From NCBI GenBank assembly GCA_964019425.1, contig OZ025791.1, forward strand, positions 403,501-467,500: a DNA stretch of 64,000 nt. The letters are read 5' to 3'. Below, one piece after another: positions 1 through 10,017 of this stretch; position 1 is the stretch's first letter, and each line of letters opens with the position of its first letter. A model generated the notes under the pieces. That model was not told where the DNA came from, did not search any database, and worked only from the letters and a program-made list of their open reading frames with translations. This DNA comes from Flectonema sp. DT1601. Taxonomy: Eukaryota; Euglenozoa; Diplonemea; Diplonemida; Diplonemidae. A program made the position numbers and the translations under genes.

Positions 1-126
1 TTTTAATTCATTTTTTATGGCTGCCATTCGGACTTCTTCATTACTCATGGTATCTGCTTTCTTTGACAATCCAACCAAGTCGGATACAGATAGTACCCGT
101 CTTACTTGTATTCGAGTAATGAACAT
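1..126 (-). CDS. 5' end of a gene running off the left edge
   Basis: An ATG on the minus strand (complement of 124-126) opens a frame of 42 codons that is still open at base 1. The peptide starts MFITRIQVRRVLSVSDLVGL and continues with KKADTMSNEE. The basic, hydroxylated, acid-free first 15 residues could be a mitochondrial targeting peptide (inference). The start is supported by context: a pyrimidine-rich stretch ending in CAG (complement of 144-146) lies 17 nt upstream, the same arrangement seen at the other genes here. The product cannot be named from so little sequence. Confidence 0.5.
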   Translation of the reverse strand, partial: MFITRIQVRRVLSVSDLVGLSKKADTMSNEEVRMAAIKNELK

Positions 127-511
127 TCTGTTCGTTATAATGTCTGACTTAGAAGTCACACTGTGATAGCAAATAAGTAATTTATGCTGCCTGATAATTA
201 CTTACTAGCTGATAAAAGGTAATTATTCCAACAGTTGTTTACTCCTCACGTTTGTCGAATCTTTTTTCTGCATTATTTGAGTAACCTGCGTAAAAGAAAC
301 GGGAGTTTTAAATATGTGAAAGTGTTTTACAATATTAAAAGTATCTGTTCCCTCTGATGGGCAATTCATAGTTTTCACATTTCCTGTTTTCAATGGATTG
401 GAAAGAATTATCTAAAAGAGTTACCATCACATGTGAAGCTTGAGATCCTGAGCTCAAAGATAAATGTCAAACTCAAAGTTTCGATAATATAAATAGCCTC
501 AAACATTATCA
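127..511. other. Intergenic, OPR-like gene to left-edge gene
   Basis: This stretch holds the acceptor-like CAG for the left-edge gene (144-146) and the 3' flank of the OPR-like gene. It is AT-rich and no other frame, repeat or RNA gene was recognised. Confidence 0.5.
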
Positions 512-2650
512 CTACGTGAATCGTGGAGTCTCTAAGGGGAAATTGCTAATCAAAGACGGAGGATCAACTGGACGAGGTGTTTGTCTCTTGTTATTCGGGT
601 AAGGCCTATGCGGTCGGGGACTACCAGCAAGAGATGGACGTGCACTTGGTGTTTGTTGAATTACTTGTTGATGAGCGCCTAGTAGAGCTGTAGACTTTGA
701 TTCCAATAGTTTAAGCAACTCATGGTCATCAGGGAGACCAAGTTTATGAAGATATTGTAAGAACATCAGAGCTCTTTCAGGTGTTATGTCGTGTTGGAGT
801 TCATAAATACGATTGATCAAGGCGTCCATAACCACACCTGAAACACTCTCATGAACTAATGTAAAAGACAATACAGTAACATCAAGTATATTTGCTTCAT
901 GTGGTGTCTGTAAGAACGGCTTAAGAAGCACATCAAGTAAGGTTGATTCTAAACGACTTCCAATAGTGTGGAAAGACCACAATAATTGAACCGCGTCGAT
1001 AACTTTTAATTCCGACTGTCGAGACATAATTGTTCGAGCTGACTCTTGGTAAATATCAACGTGACGTATTCGCAATGATGTAACTGACCAAATTAACTTT
1101 GCTGTCAGTCTCAAAGGAAATTTGTTCTCTGGTTGTTCTTCTTCATCAGCCTCCATCTCCTTAGTAAGTCTGTCTAATATATTTACAGAACTAATTCCAG
1201 GAGGTATATCATAACACGCACTGAAATATAAACAACTTGTTATCGTCTTAAATGATAGTCTTGACCAGTGACGTTCAAGGACGTTGGCCATCACTGGTAT
1301 CAAATTAGTTGGAATGTGTTGAGACTCCGTCGCTTTATTAACAACACCTAAATAAGATGTTATTTGCTTAATGAAATCATCTGTGCTGAAACCTTCTTTA
1401 AGTAATGTGATTGTATTGTCTACAACCCAATCGGGTAAAGGAATAGATAGCTGTCCATGAGCGAAGAATATTGCTCCCAGAATTTTAGTATTAGAGATGA
1501 TTATTGGCTTAGCAGCTTCGTGAATAGTTTTATTATAATTCGTATAGTATTCCGTAAAGAACTTAACACTGTCGGAAGCAGTTGGTACTGATAATACAGA
1601 AACTGACCAGAGACAAGTAGCAAAGCCATCAGGAGATAAGACTGTTTTCGTATCCATAGAAGTTGGTTTCAACATGTGTGATATGACAGAAGTATGACAA
1701 ATTCGTGTCGTTGCCATCGCCCATAAAACATTTGACACATGTTTTACAGAAAGTTTCGATGAAGTTATTTGTTTTTCACAACTCCTTAATAACAATTCAA
1801 TATCAAGCGACAGCTGAGCACCTGCCCACACTAAACGAGCACATTGCCCTGCAAGATTACGTGCATTATTTCTGTTCGTATTTAATATTTGTATTCTTGG
1901 GATGCAATCTTGATAAACTTGAATAACTTTACTACTTTTATTTTTCATCTTTGCAGCACACCACAATATCATACAGCTGTCATCGAATGATAAAGGGATA
2001 CCTTGTCTGTGAGTCTCGTGTAATAAAGAGTCGTATTGTGAATTAAACTTCGATGGGGATTGTGTTTTCCCCATAGACCAAGCCAATAAAGCCACCTCCT
2101 TGCCTGTTATAGCAGCCGTGATTTCACCAAACCCAAGAACAAGAGTTCGCCTAGCGAGAGATGTATTCGACAGTTGTCTTGCCATGTCAAGTAGGTGTGA
2201 ACGCAACGTCTCCGCATTCTCAAAGTGTTCGTTACTAACAGTAACAAGTTTCTTTCCTTGAAGAAAAACAAACTTCCTTTTGAGTGGATGCTTCGGTTCC
2301 ATTACACGGAGATATAAATCAATAGAAAATTTCAAATAAAAAATTTCTTTCAGAGTTATGTTTATCTTTGTGTCTATTTTATATCGACAACTACCATCCT
2401 TCTGCAGTAAAGATATAACGAACGGTAAAAGCTTATTAACGGCCAGATGTTGAATGTTATCAGTTCGAAGTTTAGTAATATTATAAAGGGTGTACGTTGC
2501 ATCATTCGTATCCCATAAAGAAGGTTTTGTAGTTAGTATATCGTGGACTATTGCTTCTGAGCGCACCATCGTTGCTTTTTCTGAGAACTTCCTGCCCGAT
2601 GTCGCCTCCTTCAACAGGCGAAATGTCAGTTTCCGAAAGTGATTAGCCAT
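512..2650 (-). CDS. OPR/HPR-type helical repeat protein, probably organellar RNA-binding
   Basis: The 712-residue product carries degenerate helical repeats with a recurring Leu-Trp-(Ala/Ser)-(Met/Val/Phe) core: LVWAGAQLS near residue 267, VLWAMATT near 305, CLWSVSVL near 348, LIWSVTSL near 523 and LLWSFHTI near 556. Such cores typify octo- and heptatricopeptide families that bind organellar RNA in algae, apicomplexans and euglenozoans. The frame extends 24 codons further upstream to another ATG, but I chose the internal ATG at 2650. A pyrimidine-rich tract ending in CAG (complement of 2698-2700) lies between the two, and the downstream start gives a basic, acid-poor N-terminus (MANHFRKLTFRLLKEATSGR) suited to mitochondrial import. 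No RAP domain is clear at the C-terminus, which is a Pro/Arg-rich tail. A role in mitochondrial RNA processing is inferred. Confidence 0.6.
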   Translation of the reverse strand: MANHFRKLTFRLLKEATSGRKFSEKATMVRSEAIVHDILTTKPSLWDTNDATYTLYNITKLRTDNIQHLAVNKLLPFVISLLQKDGSCRYKIDTKINITLKEIFYLKFSIDLYLRVMEPKHPLKRKFVFLQGKKLVTVSNEHFENAETLRSHLLDMARQLSNTSLARRTLVLGFGEITAAITGKEVALLAWSMGKTQSPSKFNSQYDSLLHETHRQGIPLSFDDSCMILWCAAKMKNKSSKVIQVYQDCIPRIQILNTNRNNARNLAGQCARLVWAGAQLSLDIELLLRSCEKQITSSKLSVKHVSNVLWAMATTRICHTSVISHMLKPTSMDTKTVLSPDGFATCLWSVSVLSVPTASDSVKFFTEYYTNYNKTIHEAAKPIIISNTKILGAIFFAHGQLSIPLPDWVVDNTITLLKEGFSTDDFIKQITSYLGVVNKATESQHIPTNLIPVMANVLERHWSRLSFKTITSCLYFSACYDIPPGISSVNILDRLTKEMEADEEEQPENKFPLRLTAKLIWSVTSLRIRHVDIYQESARTIMSRQSELKVIDAVQLLWSFHTIGSRLESTLLDVLLKPFLQTPHEANILDVTVLSFTLVHESVSGVVMDALINRIYELQHDITPERALMFLQYLHKLGLPDDHELLKLLESKSTALLGAHQQVIQQTPSARPSLAGSPRPHRPYPNNKRQTPRPVDPPSLISNFPLETPRFT

Positions 2651-3265
2651 TACTATGTTAGTTTGATTGATATAGTTTCCATTTAGTACAAAATTAACTG
2701 AATGAGAGTTATAAGAGAACATGAAGCATTCTCTCTCGATGATGTAGAATCAAGAGTCTTTGATATGATAATCCCTATTAAGGCTTATTGCTATGATACA
2801 TAGTAAAGGATGCATTCTAAACAAGAAGGAGATATCAACCGAAACAGGAAACGTTGCTATGATTTCAATCGATCACCTGTAGTAATAAATAATAATAATT
2901 TAAATTAAATAATTGAATTGAGTCAATCAACTACAGCAATGCTTGATAAATAAATAGTGACGGATTTCTTAATATTTTTTTTTTTTTTAATTTTAATTTT
3001 TGTATTATTTTCATATTTTCTCCTTAGTTCTGTTCTACATCGCGGGTTTATTTTTCGGTTTATTTTTTTTTTTTTTTTTTTCCATTCCGCGAGACAGCTC
3101 CTGATTAGTACAAATTTTTCGACAAAAAAAAAAAAAAAAAAAAGAGAAGAAGAAGAAAAAGGGAAAAAGAAAAAAAAACATCGTAACAACTAAAAACAAT
3201 GATCCCATAAGAAACTATGAGTACGAAGTACTTGTAGCAACTATTACTACGACAATAAAACTTCA
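2651..3265. other. Intergenic with homopolymer blocks
   Basis: It includes T runs at about 2975-2988 and 3063-3081 and an A run at 3124-3143. Short frames here encode only Phe or Lys runs. The first 47 nt downstream of the acceptor at 2698-2700 are the likely 5' UTR of the OPR-like gene; they contain a nine-codon upstream ORF ending TAG just before the chosen ATG. Confidence 0.6.
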
Positions 3266-5767
3266 CTACTTCATGTAGTGAGGTTTTGTTCCTCTTCCGT
3301 GGAACTTCAATTTCTTCTTTCCGAATCCAGGAATCTTTTGTATCTTAGCAGATCTTAAACTGTTCTTACGAGCTTGTTTTCTGTTAAACTTGTCAGCAAT
3401 GACCTGATGGATTCGATCTTTTCTGGAACCTCTCTTACGCTTCTTCTGGTTACGCTCACCATCATCAGCCTCATCGTTATCACGACCTCCATGACGGAGT
3501 AGTCCAGTGTCGTAGGAAGGCGATGTTTTGGCATCAGTTCTTCTGATTGATCTTCCAAGACATGTGAAAGACTTTGGATAACGAAGTACAAAAGAGTGTA
3601 GGCTAGGTCCTAACAATCCCTCGTGACGATTATTAAATCTATTCCATGATTGAATACTTACTCCAACAGATGATAAAAGAGTCCTCTTTGTACCACGAGG
3701 AAGGATGTTGAGAAGCTCTTCAATAGCAGACTGAGCCATTTTTCTTGCTTCTTCATTTTTACGGCCGGAGAGGGGGATTGATATAGAAGAAAGAGGAGCA
3801 GCTCCCTGAAGTACGGAAGCAGTAAGTTGAGTGGTGTCAGCGGTACTGCGTTCAATAACAAAGTTTGTTTTGCATCTGTGAAGGAATCGATGAAATGGTC
3901 CGTAGTACTGTTTTAACATTTCCCAACACAAACCATCTTCCAGAGTTGACATTGAGACTCCCAATTGCTCTGATTGAAGTAATCCCATTAGTGATCCTTC
4001 TACAGATGCTAAATGCTTTCCTTGTTTCTTACCGTGTTTAATAGCATGAACAGCTTGTGATGCTGGTACTACGTATAACGTATCAACGCACCATAAGTCA
4101 CAAAGTCCATCAACAGGTGCGTCAGCCAATTGCTGCTTCAGAGCACCCACAACAGCAACAGCAAGAGGAGACGCATCAATATTTTTAATAGTTCTCTGGT
4201 CAACAATGTTTACCTCTTTTGTGTGATCTTTTAATGACAATAATGGAAGAGACAATATTGATCTGACTGCTTCAGGAATTACCTTCTGATCGTAACGTGA
4301 AGGGTGACCTTCTGGTACTAAGAAGTCAAGTATCATTAAGAATCTCATAACAAGTTGATGATATTCTAATAGAGTCCCTTGGAACACAGCTAACAAACAA
4401 TATCCCCAAACTGATATGGTAGCGAATGGTGATGTCTTTTGATCGTGTAGGGTTTTCACAGCACCAGCAACAGCAGAGGCATCACTTGTTGCAATGGCTG
4501 TTATTGCTGCCTGTGCGATAATTGTCTTCTTAGCAGCACCAAGTAAGTCATCATCACGGAGAGCAGAAGAAGCATCTTCGACACATGGGAAGGTAACTGT
4601 TGAAAACTGACAGTCAGTTCCACTGGCGGAACCTTCTTCACAGAACCCAACTACTGTACTGTTGTGTCCAAGTGACTGAGATACCTTTAAGGCTTGGTCA
4701 ATAGGAGAAGCTGTACTCGACACAACAACATTGTGACGGTACTGATGGTCAGCTTTCATTCCTCTTATTAATGAAGCAGACAATTCATGAGTTGTGATTA
4801 AGATTCTTTTTGTTGGTGAAGTCAACAATGGTGATTCACCCAAGTACATAAAGAGATCACCTGAACATCCTTCACTTGCTAACGCTGCAGCAACTTCAAT
4901 AGACGATGAGACGTCAGGAACGGATATGATAACTTTCTCATCAAGTTTCGATACGGCGTATGATAATAATACACAAAGCCATTCACTACATGAGTTGTAT
5001 CCGGTTTGTGGACGAGCAATTTTAAGGTTACGAGATGGTTTCTTTGATGATTTCGATTTTGGTGCTGTTTTCTTTATAACCGCAAGTAAGTCATTAACAC
5101 AAGTGTCTCTCTCTCCCTCTGAGAGTTCCTTTGTTGATGAAAATAGAAACAGCGTTTCTCTTAAGAGTTTCAAAGAAGGAGGCTCTGTTGGTTTAGCAGG
5201 CTCTGGAATTACTTCTTCTTCCTCGGCGATTTCGTCTTCACGTTCTCTGTCGTCGCGCTTTCTTTTGACCTTTGTCTTCTTTTTGTCTTTCTTTTCCTTT
5301 TTCTCCTTGTTTGGTTGAGCTATCATGGGTCTTCTAAAGTCGTGCTCAGCTTCTAATAGTTTTACAACAACCTTTGATACAACTACTGCTGTTTCTTTTG
5401 TTGTTTGTGGGATTTCTGGTTCTAATCCGACAGTCAACATGACTGCTAAGAAACCAGAGCATCTGTTGTCAAACACTCGTTCTGTTTCACGAGTGATGTC
5501 GAAGTACTTTGTCCAGCAACCCTCTAGTTGTGTAGTAGTTTTTGAGAGTTCTTTTCTAAACAGTTTTGGTCCGTCACAAACGATTCCAACTTTTTTCCAT
5601 TGGTCAGTGAAAGCAACCATCTCTTCAATTCCTGTTGTGATATCTCCGTTTGATATTTTCACATTCTTCTCACCAACCACTTCATGAGTTGATTTGTCTA
5701 CTGCCACCATCGAGACATCAGTCAACGTCTTCTCACCTCCACAACAAACTGCCACTAATACCGACAT
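3266..5767 (-). CDS. Hypothetical protein with lysine-rich, nucleolar-like tail
   Basis: The 833-residue product is not recognised. The N-terminal 150 residues (MSVLVAVCCGGEKTLTDVSM onward, with an LEGCWTKYFDITRETERVF stretch) could be a degenerate RNase-H-like fold, but no acidic catalytic set is visible. A Lys/Glu-rich segment at about 165-200 (KKEKKDKKKTKVKRKRDDRE) and a basic C-terminus (KKRKRGSRKDRIHQVIADKF, then KKKLKFHGRGTKPHYMK) resemble nucleolar ribosome-biogenesis proteins. The middle is mixed alpha/beta without known motifs. I chose the second ATG (5767) because an acceptor-like TCATCAG (CAG complement of 5781-5783) lies 13 nt upstream, after the first in-frame ATG. A nuclear or nucleolar location is inferred from composition only. 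Confidence 0.6.
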   Translation of the reverse strand: MSVLVAVCCGGEKTLTDVSMVAVDKSTHEVVGEKNVKISNGDITTGIEEMVAFTDQWKKVGIVCDGPKLFRKELSKTTTQLEGCWTKYFDITRETERVFDNRCSGFLAVMLTVGLEPEIPQTTKETAVVVSKVVVKLLEAEHDFRRPMIAQPNKEKKEKKDKKKTKVKRKRDDREREDEIAEEEEVIPEPAKPTEPPSLKLLRETLFLFSSTKELSEGERDTCVNDLLAVIKKTAPKSKSSKKPSRNLKIARPQTGYNSCSEWLCVLLSYAVSKLDEKVIISVPDVSSSIEVAAALASEGCSGDLFMYLGESPLLTSPTKRILITTHELSASLIRGMKADHQYRHNVVVSSTASPIDQALKVSQSLGHNSTVVGFCEEGSASGTDCQFSTVTFPCVEDASSALRDDDLLGAAKKTIIAQAAITAIATSDASAVAGAVKTLHDQKTSPFATISVWGYCLLAVFQGTLLEYHQLVMRFLMILDFLVPEGHPSRYDQKVIPEAVRSILSLPLLSLKDHTKEVNIVDQRTIKNIDASPLAVAVVGALKQQLADAPVDGLCDLWCVDTLYVVPASQAVHAIKHGKKQGKHLASVEGSLMGLLQSEQLGVSMSTLEDGLCWEMLKQYYGPFHRFLHRCKTNFVIERSTADTTQLTASVLQGAAPLSSISIPLSGRKNEEARKMAQSAIEELLNILPRGTKRTLLSSVGVSIQSWNRFNNRHEGLLGPSLHSFVLRYPKSFTCLGRSIRRTDAKTSPSYDTGLLRHGGRDNDEADDGERNQKKRKRGSRKDRIHQVIADKFNRKQARKNSLRSAKIQKIPGFGKKKLKFHGRGTKPHYMK

Positions 5768-6549
5768 TTGATAGTGTACCCTGATGAGATAAAACAACAT
5801 ATAAAACTACCTGATATCCTAATAACTACCTGTGGTACTACCAGCAGCTTATAAAAATATAATATCAGACAATAAGAAAATAGTATTATAAATCTGAGAT
5901 AATGCTGCTGTAGTTGACTAATGTGGAATACATTTCTCACTTACCATTTTTTCGTATCAGATTAGATTTAATTATCTCATGACAACGATCTTGGTATTAA
6001 TAGTAACGGATATCTAAGGGTCCAGTTGACTATATTTTATTAAAATCACACAATTTATCTTTTGGACTCTAAACTGCTAACGAAAAAAAAAAAGTCGAGT
6101 CCAAAAAAAAAAATAAACAAACGAAATAATATATAACACGTTAGTTGCAAAAATTTCAAGCAAACTGTTACATTTTTTGAATTTTTTAAAAAAGAGAGAG
6201 AGATGTGCGGATCAAATACTTCCTAAATGCACATTGCGGGAAGAAACGTTCGACTGTTGACTATAGCTACAACAAAAGACTCCACACTCGGAAGGCAGTG
6301 ATTACCCTGCCTTCATACTGACAGAAGACAACAAGAAAACAACGTTGGATCAATAAGAGTTCTTCCAGCGACATATTCAGCCATTAGAATTGGTGTCACG
6401 ATTCACTTAATTATGTATCAAAATAATAGCACTCGCAGGTTCAAAGTAGAGTGTTTTCTTCATTCAGTTTATCAAATCACAATAACAAATACGAGTATAA
6501 CAAAGCACAACTAAAACAACAGAAGCCGCATCTATAAAAGTATGGACAC
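5768..6549. other. Intergenic after the galactosidase array
   Basis: This is the 3' flank of array copy 1 and the 5' flank of the lysine-rich-tailed gene. It is A/T homopolymer rich around 6080-6200. It holds one perfect 8-bp hairpin (listed separately) and no credible gene. Confidence 0.5.
6291..6314. repeat. Perfect 8-bp inverted repeat
   Basis: The arms are GAAGGCAG (6291-6298) and CTGCCTTC (6307-6314) around an 8-nt loop. It lies about 240 bases past the stop of array copy 1, so it could be a 3' UTR or RNA-processing structure. This is seen directly; the function is unknown. Confidence 0.5.
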
Positions 6550-9315
6550 CTACTGAGGCGACAAGAGAACGAACGCACACGCATGCGAACTAACGTTTAC
6601 GCGAGAGTAGCTGTCGGTAGCCACAGGAAGGTCAGAGTGAGCCCAAAGGTCGCGGACTTTCATGGTTTTACCAGCTGGGATTCCAACAACTTCCCAAGTC
6701 GCAGTGATAGTGTGCGTCTTCAATCCGTCGTTAACAATCAATACAGCAACATCTCCATTCGACATGTGCTTAGCCCACACTTGATGAGTGTTATTACCAA
6801 CAACTGCTAAGGATACAATGTGTCCCTGAATCACATTGTTGAGACCCAAGTCTTGGTTCACTGCAATCACTTCCTTGTTCGTCAGAATCTCGAGCGTCTT
6901 GTTGTCGATGTTCACCAAGTCAGTACCCGCCAATAGAGGAGAAGACATAATACACCACAAGCTGAAGTGAGACAACTCCTCATCGTATGAAAGACCGACA
7001 TCTCCAACCTCAAGCATGTCAGCATCGTTGAAGTGTCCTGGCCTAGCGACAGAATGCATCTCGTTATTAATATAAGTGTTGTACATCACAGATGCCCAGT
7101 TTGCTTGCACATCTTTACCTGTTCTCCACAAGTTGGCCATGTTGCCGACCCATCGACCACAAGTTTCCGGATCCCCACAATGTTCAACAGACTGAACGAT
7201 GTATCTTCCGGTGTTCTTGTAACAGGCATCAAAACGAGAATGAAACTTCATCCAAGAAGTCGAAGCGTTCTTGTAATCCTTCCCACCACACTGATCAATC
7301 TTGACGTAGTCAATACCCCAGTCACAGTATGTATCAGCATCGATAACTTCCATTCCGTAAGAACCAGGTCTTCCTTGACATGTGAATTGCCTTCTCGCAG
7401 TGTACACTCCGAACTTCATTCCCTTCGAATGCGCATAGTCTGCAAGGTGCTTCATCCCCGACGGGAATCTCACAGGGTCGGGAATGATGGTTCCGTTCGC
7501 AGTTCTCCCTACCTGCCAGCAGTCGTCGATGTTCACGTACTCATACCCAGCCTCCTTCATCCCGTTGCTCACCATCGCATCGATAACTTGCTTCACAGTG
7601 TTCTCATCGATGTTGCAGTGGTAGAAGTTCCACGAGTTGAATCCGAGAGGAGGTGACTGGATCGGCTGCTCCTTCAATCCAGGGAACGCCACCAACTTCT
7701 CCTCATCCGATGCTGACGTCACGTTCGCAACGAACGGACCCATCGGAAGGGAGTCGTTGTTGTACAACACACATTCAACAAAGTCAGACCAAGCGTACCT
7801 CACTTGGGAAACAGTACCCTGAACCTTCAGAGTGATCACGTCCGTCGAAGTGCTCACAGAAGACGCAGGAACCATGTTCCAGTTCCCGTTCATCAACACT
7901 TCGAATGGAGGCATCTTCGCACAGCACAGAGTACATCCCGCACTGCTTCCGTTCACGTTCACTCCCTTCACATCCTTCAGGGACATCCCACCACCGGAAC
8001 CCTCGTCAACAGAAATCACAACTCCGCTGGCATCCTGAGCCACGCTCTTGAAGACAGGGCCAGTCCAGTATGAGTGGTACGCCTTCAAATTTCCAACCGC
8101 ACGTGCAGTCAGTCTTCCCTGAACTCCAAAAGCAACGTGGTAAAGCGAGAGCGCCATTCTGCGAGACATCTCGTTCTTGTTTGGAGGATGGTCGACACCC
8201 CAAGCCGAAATCCCACCCATGTCGAGACCAACCGAAACTCCCGAAATGTCAGTCAACCCGTCGGTGTGTGGAATCGTCTCCGCCTCCGCCAATCGGATCT
8301 GAATTCTCCCAGTTGCCAGCTGCTCCTTCATCGGAGTTCCAGACACTACAGATGGTGGAAGCTGCTGAGTGACCCAAGCGAAGTCTCCCATTCTCTTTGC
8401 GTCTCTCCATGACTTGATCATTGCCTGGTACATACACGCGTAGTACGCAGTCTGGTCAACTCCTGCAATCTTCTCGTCGGCATTTGCCTCTCCTTGGTAC
8501 CAAATGGCTCCCCTGACAGACATCATAGTAAAAGGGTTAATCATCGCATTGTACAGCACCTTGGCGGCATTCCGTCCGTCCTTATGAGGGACAAGGTTCT
8601 TGTATTGCGGACAAGAATCGAATGCAGACTCCGGCATCCAGGACTCAACACGGGTACCGTTAACAGCAGATTGAACAAGTCCAACAGGAGTATCTGAGTC
8701 AGATTTGGAGCGAAGACGAGTTAGTTCTCTGACAGTCAAGTAGCACGCCGCGGAGAAGTTCTTCAGGTAGCGATATCCGTTGGCTCCAGCAGTTTTAGAG
8801 TCGACCCAAGCATTGCAAATACCGGCACTGCAACTTCCATTGCTGAGAACATCCAACGGAGTGTTGCTGTAGCTGACAGCAGTTTGGAAGAATCGGAATT
8901 GTTTAAAGTCGTCTAAAGTAGCCAGTTCTTCAGTCGCGTTCAGTACATTTTCCATCGGGAACACCATGTTCGATTGACCGCTGCAGAAGAAGACTTCACC
9001 AAAAGTGACGTCCTTAATTAAGATTCTATCACCAACATTATTAAATATCTCAATATCAAAGTTAATTATATGTATCTTACCAGGGTTAAGCATCACTGCC
9101 CAAGAGCCATCAACTGGATCAGCATCAACAACGTATCTACCAAAGATTTCAGTGATGATGGTAACTTTACTACCGACATCGCTTATTCCATTTAATAACG
9201 AACGAGCTCCGTATTGTTCCTTTGTTTGGAGAATCATTCCATCAGATATCCACTGAGGCACTACTAACTTCGAAGCTACCGATGAAATCAGACACAACAG
9301 CGCTAGAATCCTCAT
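6550..9315 (-). CDS. Secreted SIAE-like esterase / GH27 alpha-galactosidase fusion, copy 1
   Basis: The 921-residue protein has a signal peptide (MRILALLCLISSVASK), an SGNH-type sialate O-acetylesterase region and a C-terminal GH27 domain. The esterase shows the nucleophile motif GQSNM (here FCSGQSNM; FCGGQSNM in the other copies), the WYQGEAN block and a late VDHPPNK block, expected of an SGNH Ser-Asp-His set. The GH27 half opens PPLGFNSWNFYHC and has the nucleophile motif DYVKID, the acid/base region WRTGKDVQANW and HFNDADMLEVG. Predicted roles are removal of O-acetyl groups and hydrolysis of terminal alpha-galactose in a secreted or lysosomal compartment. This is the most divergent copy at both ends (QGHIVSLAVVGNNTHQVW near the C-terminus). 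The ATG at 9315 is chosen over one eight codons upstream because it starts the signal peptide and an acceptor-like TTTTACAG (9329-9331) lies 13 nt before it. Confidence 0.85.
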   Translation of the reverse strand: MRILALLCLISSVASKLVVPQWISDGMILQTKEQYGARSLLNGISDVGSKVTIITEIFGRYVVDADPVDGSWAVMLNPGKIHIINFDIEIFNNVGDRILIKDVTFGEVFFCSGQSNMVFPMENVLNATEELATLDDFKQFRFFQTAVSYSNTPLDVLSNGSCSAGICNAWVDSKTAGANGYRYLKNFSAACYLTVRELTRLRSKSDSDTPVGLVQSAVNGTRVESWMPESAFDSCPQYKNLVPHKDGRNAAKVLYNAMINPFTMMSVRGAIWYQGEANADEKIAGVDQTAYYACMYQAMIKSWRDAKRMGDFAWVTQQLPPSVVSGTPMKEQLATGRIQIRLAEAETIPHTDGLTDISGVSVGLDMGGISAWGVDHPPNKNEMSRRMALSLYHVAFGVQGRLTARAVGNLKAYHSYWTGPVFKSVAQDASGVVISVDEGSGGGMSLKDVKGVNVNGSSAGCTLCCAKMPPFEVLMNGNWNMVPASSVSTSTDVITLKVQGTVSQVRYAWSDFVECVLYNNDSLPMGPFVANVTSASDEEKLVAFPGLKEQPIQSPPLGFNSWNFYHCNIDENTVKQVIDAMVSNGMKEAGYEYVNIDDCWQVGRTANGTIIPDPVRFPSGMKHLADYAHSKGMKFGVYTARRQFTCQGRPGSYGMEVIDADTYCDWGIDYVKIDQCGGKDYKNASTSWMKFHSRFDACYKNTGRYIVQSVEHCGDPETCGRWVGNMANLWRTGKDVQANWASVMYNTYINNEMHSVARPGHFNDADMLEVGDVGLSYDEELSHFSLWCIMSSPLLAGTDLVNIDNKTLEILTNKEVIAVNQDLGLNNVIQGHIVSLAVVGNNTHQVWAKHMSNGDVAVLIVNDGLKTHTITATWEVVGIPAGKTMKVRDLWAHSDLPVATDSYSRVNVSSHACAFVLLSPQ

Positions 9316-10017
9316 TTTATTTGTCGGACTGTAAAACAACGTGACTTTATGAGTTGCATTTATTATATATGTTCAGTTATAAAAAAAAAAAGAAAGAAAA
9401 GCTATAAAAAACACTCATCCATCCATGTATGTTATTGGCATGCTGCGATAAAATTATAAAAAAAATAAAATTTCCAATCAAAAAAAAATAATCTCTATAA
9501 ATAAACAATAACAACAAGCAAGCAGTACATTCCCGTAGTGAAAATGCCTTGTCATTGTTACGCTCCAATAAATACGTACGCTAAGTAGCTGTGTACCCCT
9601 ATTTTTATCACGAAAGAAATTCAGATAATACTAGCGAACAAGCCATTATGCACCAAAATACTGTGAAAAGCAACAGGCTATTCAACCACATGAATCTTTA
9701 AGTGCAAATCACCAGAGAAAAAAAAGAACAAAAGAAGAGGTATTTAAAACTTGTAATTGGTTCACAAAACTTCATCTGAGTTGTTTGTCGCAACTGGGGA
9801 ATCGTTACAAGTGAATCAAAAAAGAAGGAAAGATCAATGAGAATAAAGGAGTTGTTTGGTAAACAGTCAACCTTTGTTCTGTACACGCACGTTAAAGTAC
9901 TCGAAAAAAAGTAATTGAGAGAGCATAACATCAATTAAAAAAAATTCAAAATCGAAATAATTTTTAAAAATTGACCAACAACATCTTTGATTTAAACGCT
10001 AACACACCCACCAACTA
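9316..10017. other. Array spacer between copies 2 and 1
   Basis: This 0.7 kb AT-rich spacer is unlike the other spacers. It contains the acceptor-like CAG for copy 1. Short frames here are Phe/Lys rich and not credible genes. Confidence 0.5.

Noticed and set aside
2923-3193. Phe- and Lys-rich frames on both strands
   Set aside because: They read through T and A homopolymers. The same applies near 32995, 46400, 53059, 62824 and 63565.
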